Shown here one piece after another: positions 61,615 to 64,000 of a stretch of 64,000 nucleotides of DNA. The notes under the pieces were generated by a model. It was not told the origin of the DNA, did not search any database, and saw nothing but the letters and a program-made list of their open reading frames with translations. Positions within the stretch are counted from its first letter, which is position 1. Each line of letters begins with the position of its first letter. This DNA is from Clostridia bacterium (lineage in GTDB: Bacteria > Bacillota > Clostridia > Oscillospirales > Acutalibacteraceae), in assembly GCA_900766585.1 (NCBI GenBank), contig CAAFVV010000030.1, positions 62,001-126,000 on the forward strand, read 5' to 3'. A program made the position numbers and the translations under genes.

Positions 61615-61947
61615 GCGAGTGAGCCGGACAGCCGCGTGCGCCCTTGCGGCGTATGAGGAAAGTCCGAGCATCACAGGGCGGGATAACGGCTAACGGCCGC
61701 CGGGGGCGACCCTAGGGAAAGTGCAACAGAGATATACCGCCGCTTTATGCGGTAAGGGTGGAAAGGCGAGGTAAGAGCTCACCGGCGCGCAGGAGACTGC
61801 GCGGCCCTGCAAACCCTATCCGATGCAACGCCGACTGGAGCGATACATTGGCCCGATGTGCTCCGAAAGGCGGCTTGAGCCGTCTGGCAACAGACGGTCG
61901 AGACAGATGGTTGTCCAAGACAGAACTCGGCTTACAGACTCACTCGC
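61615..61947 (+). ncRNA. rnpB: RNase P RNA
   Basis: The conserved cores are present: GAGGAAAGTCCGAGC near the 5' end (CR-I), GGGTAAGGGTGGAAAGGCGAG-like centre (read TAAGGGTGGAAAGG), and ACAGAACTCGGCTTACAG near the 3' end (CR-V). The ends GCGAGTGAG and CTCACTCGC pair as helix P1. About 333 nt, class A-like: catalytic part of the tRNA 5'-processing enzyme. Confidence 0.97.
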
Positions 61948-61960
61948 TTTATTTAACGGC

Positions 61961-62001
61961 AAAACCGCCCCACAGCTTAACTGACTGCGGGGCGGTTTTT
62001 T
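61961..62001. terminator. Bidirectional terminator after rnpB
   Basis: AAAACCGCCCC and GGGGCGGTTTT arms with extra CAG/CTG pairing, followed by six T. Also ends the converging GH78-like gene. Confidence 0.88.
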
Positions 62002-62012
62002 GGTATCCTTTT

Positions 62013-64000
62013 TTACGCAAACAGTGCCTCGCGGTCAATATCCGCCAAAAAGACGACAGCATCGCTCAGCGTCAGATGGAACAGCGAGGTATTGCACTTG
62101 GTGTCCTTTCCCCACCCCTCAAACGTGGTGGTTCCGCCCTCGCGCAGAATGCGCAGCCACGCCCCCTCGTCACAAAGGCAGTCGTGTACCATATCCTCAC
62201 GCCCGTGCCGCACCAATCCGCACAAAAGCGGGAACGAGCCGAACATGGATACCGCCGTGATCCCCCGCTCGGCGATCCAGGCAATGATGCGGTCAGCGCA
62301 TGCCTCGTCAGGACAGAGCCGGAAAGCAAACGCCAGCACGTTGCCGATATAGCTTGTATGCACTGTTTTGCGGCTGTCTCTGAACAGATGGCGCTTTTTA
62401 TCGTAAAACGCCGCCGTAAAGGCATCGACCAGCGGTTTTTCGTCACGGTAGGGCGCAAGCTCCAGCGCCTGCGCCATGCGGTTGGCGCAGCGCACGCCCT
62501 CGATATAGTAGGCGTTGATCGCGACATGTGCCTCATGGCAGACCTGCCCCTCGCGAATATCCACATCATAGCCGTCGCGGAAATTTTCGGGCCACTCGAC
62601 TACACACCACTTATCCAGCTCGCAGAGCAGCCTGTCCCTTTCATATTGCACGCGATAATGGTTCAAAAGGCGGCAGACGCCGGGGTAATTCTGCGCGAGA
62701 TAGGCACGGTCACCGGTCAGCCGGTAATGCCACAGGATCAGCGAGATCAGCATCAGCGGGTATTCGGCGATCTCCTGCATCATGGAGCAGTCAAGGCAGG
62801 TCACCATGCCGGGATCAATAAATGTGGAGGCAAAGGCATCGTCGATCAGCTTGCGCACGATAGAATCATCGCCGGTCAGCAGCATATTGGCAAGCGCCGT
62901 ATAGCACCCGTCCCCGACATAGAAGCCCTTTTCCCGCTCCATGCAGTCCTGAATGACCTCCTGCACGCCGTAATGCTGCGAGCGCACGCAAAGCTCCCAG
63001 ATGCGGCGCAGCGGCTCCTCCCCGACATAGGCAGGCAGCATATGCGCGGAAAGAGAAAACGGGTAGTGGCGTGCGGACAGCTCGACGCTTTGGATCACGC
63101 AGCCCTCCGGCAGCAAAAGCTCAGCATAGCGGAAGGATTTATAGTCAAACCAGTCAAGCGTATCCGCATTTCCCGAGAGGAGCCACGGCTCCTCATATAC
63201 GCAGTTGGCACGCAGGCGATAGCGCACCGTGCCGTCAGCGTTCAGCTCCTGCCCGCACCGCACGGTCACGCAGCTGCCCGCCTGTCCGATCGCGCTTACC
63301 TGCAGATAGCCGACATAGGTGCTGCCGAAATCCAAAAACAGGGTATCTCCGCGCCGCTCGGTTTTAACCGGTTTTACGGTATCAAACACCAGCGCCGCCG
63401 TCGGCTGCGGCACAACGCGGTAGTCCGTATGTGCGCGGCGGCAGGCAGGCGTCCAGCCGCTGTCGTCAAAGGACGGCGCGAAAAAATCGACCTCGGGCGC
63501 GGCAGAATCGTAGGACTCCATAAACTGCGTCGCATATCCGACGGTGCCGCACTCGGCATAGGCGGTATGGCGGTGCGTCAAAAACCGCTCGTCGCTCCCC
63601 CACACCGTTTCACCGTCCAGCACAAGGTCACAAAGCAGACCGTGGCGGTTGTCACCGCTGACCCAGACGCGGTTGATCAGCCCCTGATAAAGCGTATGTA
63701 CCGCCAGTACATTTTCGCCGGTATGCAGCTGACCGGTAATATCCACAACAAGATAGCCGAGCCGATCGGGATACGCCGGTGCGGGTCCCTGAGAGACAAA
63801 GCCACCGTTGACATAGGCCTTGTAGTAGTCGTCCGCCGTAATGTACAGCAGCGCCGACTGCGGCAGGCGGTTGAGCGTAAAATGCCGCCGAAACAGAATA
63901 TGGCGGTCACGATGCTCGTCGCAGGGCAGATCCACTCGCTGAAGCTGGCGGTGAAACACCTGCCGCGGCGCAAGCTCTGCAAATTCCTCGTTTGTGATCC
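62013..64000 (-). CDS. GH78-like alpha-L-rhamnosidase family protein (5' end outside window)
   Basis: At least 660 residues; the frame is open to the right edge (upstream residues read ITNEEFAELAPRQV), so the start lies outside. N-terminal beta domains (HILFRRHFTLNRLPQSALLYITADDYYKAYVNG) are followed by an alpha/alpha six-hairpin domain, with DCMEREKGFYVGD matching the acid-residue region of GH78 and a C-terminal tail. Predicted to release rhamnose or a related sugar; no signal peptide can be judged. The AraC and Gfo/Idh genes nearby suggest one plant- or mucin-sugar locus. Confidence 0.82.
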   Translation of the reverse strand, partial: ITNEEFAELAPRQVFHRQLQRVDLPCDEHRDRHILFRRHFTLNRLPQSALLYITADDYYKAYVNGGFVSQGPAPAYPDRLGYLVVDITGQLHTGENVLAVHTLYQGLINRVWVSGDNRHGLLCDLVLDGETVWGSDERFLTHRHTAYAECGTVGYATQFMESYDSAAPEVDFFAPSFDDSGWTPACRRAHTDYRVVPQPTAALVFDTVKPVKTERRGDTLFLDFGSTYVGYLQVSAIGQAGSCVTVRCGQELNADGTVRYRLRANCVYEEPWLLSGNADTLDWFDYKSFRYAELLLPEGCVIQSVELSARHYPFSLSAHMLPAYVGEEPLRRIWELCVRSQHYGVQEVIQDCMEREKGFYVGDGCYTALANMLLTGDDSIVRKLIDDAFASTFIDPGMVTCLDCSMMQEIAEYPLMLISLILWHYRLTGDRAYLAQNYPGVCRLLNHYRVQYERDRLLCELDKWCVVEWPENFRDGYDVDIREGQVCHEAHVAINAYYIEGVRCANRMAQALELAPYRDEKPLVDAFTAAFYDKKRHLFRDSRKTVHTSYIGNVLAFAFRLCPDEACADRIIAWIAERGITAVSMFGSFPLLCGLVRHGREDMVHDCLCDEGAWLRILREGGTTTFEGWGKDTKCNTSLFHLTLSDAVVFLADIDREALFA

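Overview
This window is a chromosomal segment of a spore-forming, low-motility-signal Firmicute, most likely a gut-type clostridium (Oscillospirales-like; inference from gene families and order, not from a marker tree). Supporting signs are SpoIID and SpoVAE, class B sortases, a CIRCE/HrcA heat-shock operon, a Bce-type two-component/ABC module, a Gram-positive style ffs-dnaX-ybaB-recR-smpB cluster, strong AGGAGG ribosome binding sites and textbook sigma-A promoters (17-bp spacers, frequent TATACT -10 boxes). No phage, insertion sequence or CRISPR array is visible.

Layout. 1-1.5 kb: a six-hairpin-like protein of unknown role. 1.7-4.5 kb: an APC amino-acid permease, initiator tRNA-fMet and a thioredoxin-reductase-like flavoprotein. 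4.5-8.4 kb: ispD-ispF (isoprenoids), a membrane protein and citrate synthase. 8.5-13.2 kb: SpoIID, a DUF4430 protein with an ECF S component, a spoVAE-ldh pair with a sigma-G-like promoter, and a NahK-like kinase. 13.3-20 kb: a Gld-type ABC transporter operon and a zinc-ribbon membrane protein. 20.1-27.5 kb: cysteine desulfurase, sortase B, ThiI and a very unusual 1089-residue protein that joins a degenerate CinA-like cytoplasmic part, one membrane helix, a sortase-like domain without its cysteine, and a SpoIID domain. 27.5-32 kb: a BceRSAB-like module whose response regulator has lost its N-terminus. 32-36.8 kb: hrcA-grpE-dnaK-dnaJ under a perfect CIRCE. 37-37.9 kb: HU and a small membrane protein under two abutting LexA-like boxes.

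37.9-43.8 kb: a maltodextrin uptake and phosphorolysis operon (glycogen phosphorylase, binding protein, two permeases; no ATPase here). 43.9-46.3 kb: phosphopantetheinyl transferase, alanine racemase and a LURP-one-like protein. 46.4-49.7 kb: RuvX, then a DUF1836 / NfeD-like / flotillin operon. 49.9-54.2 kb: a class A penicillin-binding protein and a glycosyltransferase. 54.2-57.5 kb: smpB, recR, ybaB, dnaX and SRP RNA. 57.6-59.3 kb: a polysaccharide deacetylase and an N-acetylmuramoyl-alanine amidase. 59.3-64 kb: AraC regulator, Gfo/Idh oxidoreductase, RNase P RNA and the end-truncated (by the window) GH78-like glycosidase.

Functional themes are envelope building and remodelling (PBP, two SpoIID domains, two sortase domains, deacetylase, amidase, Alr), sulfur transfer to tRNA (IscS-type desulfurase plus ThiI), carbohydrate scavenging, and stress control. 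The points most worth a second look are the CinA/pseudo-sortase/SpoIID fusion, the LexA-controlled small membrane protein, the truncated BceR, the sigma-G-like spoVAE-ldh promoter and the thioredoxin reductase lacking recognisable NADPH-binding motifs. All calls were made by reading; no database search was run.
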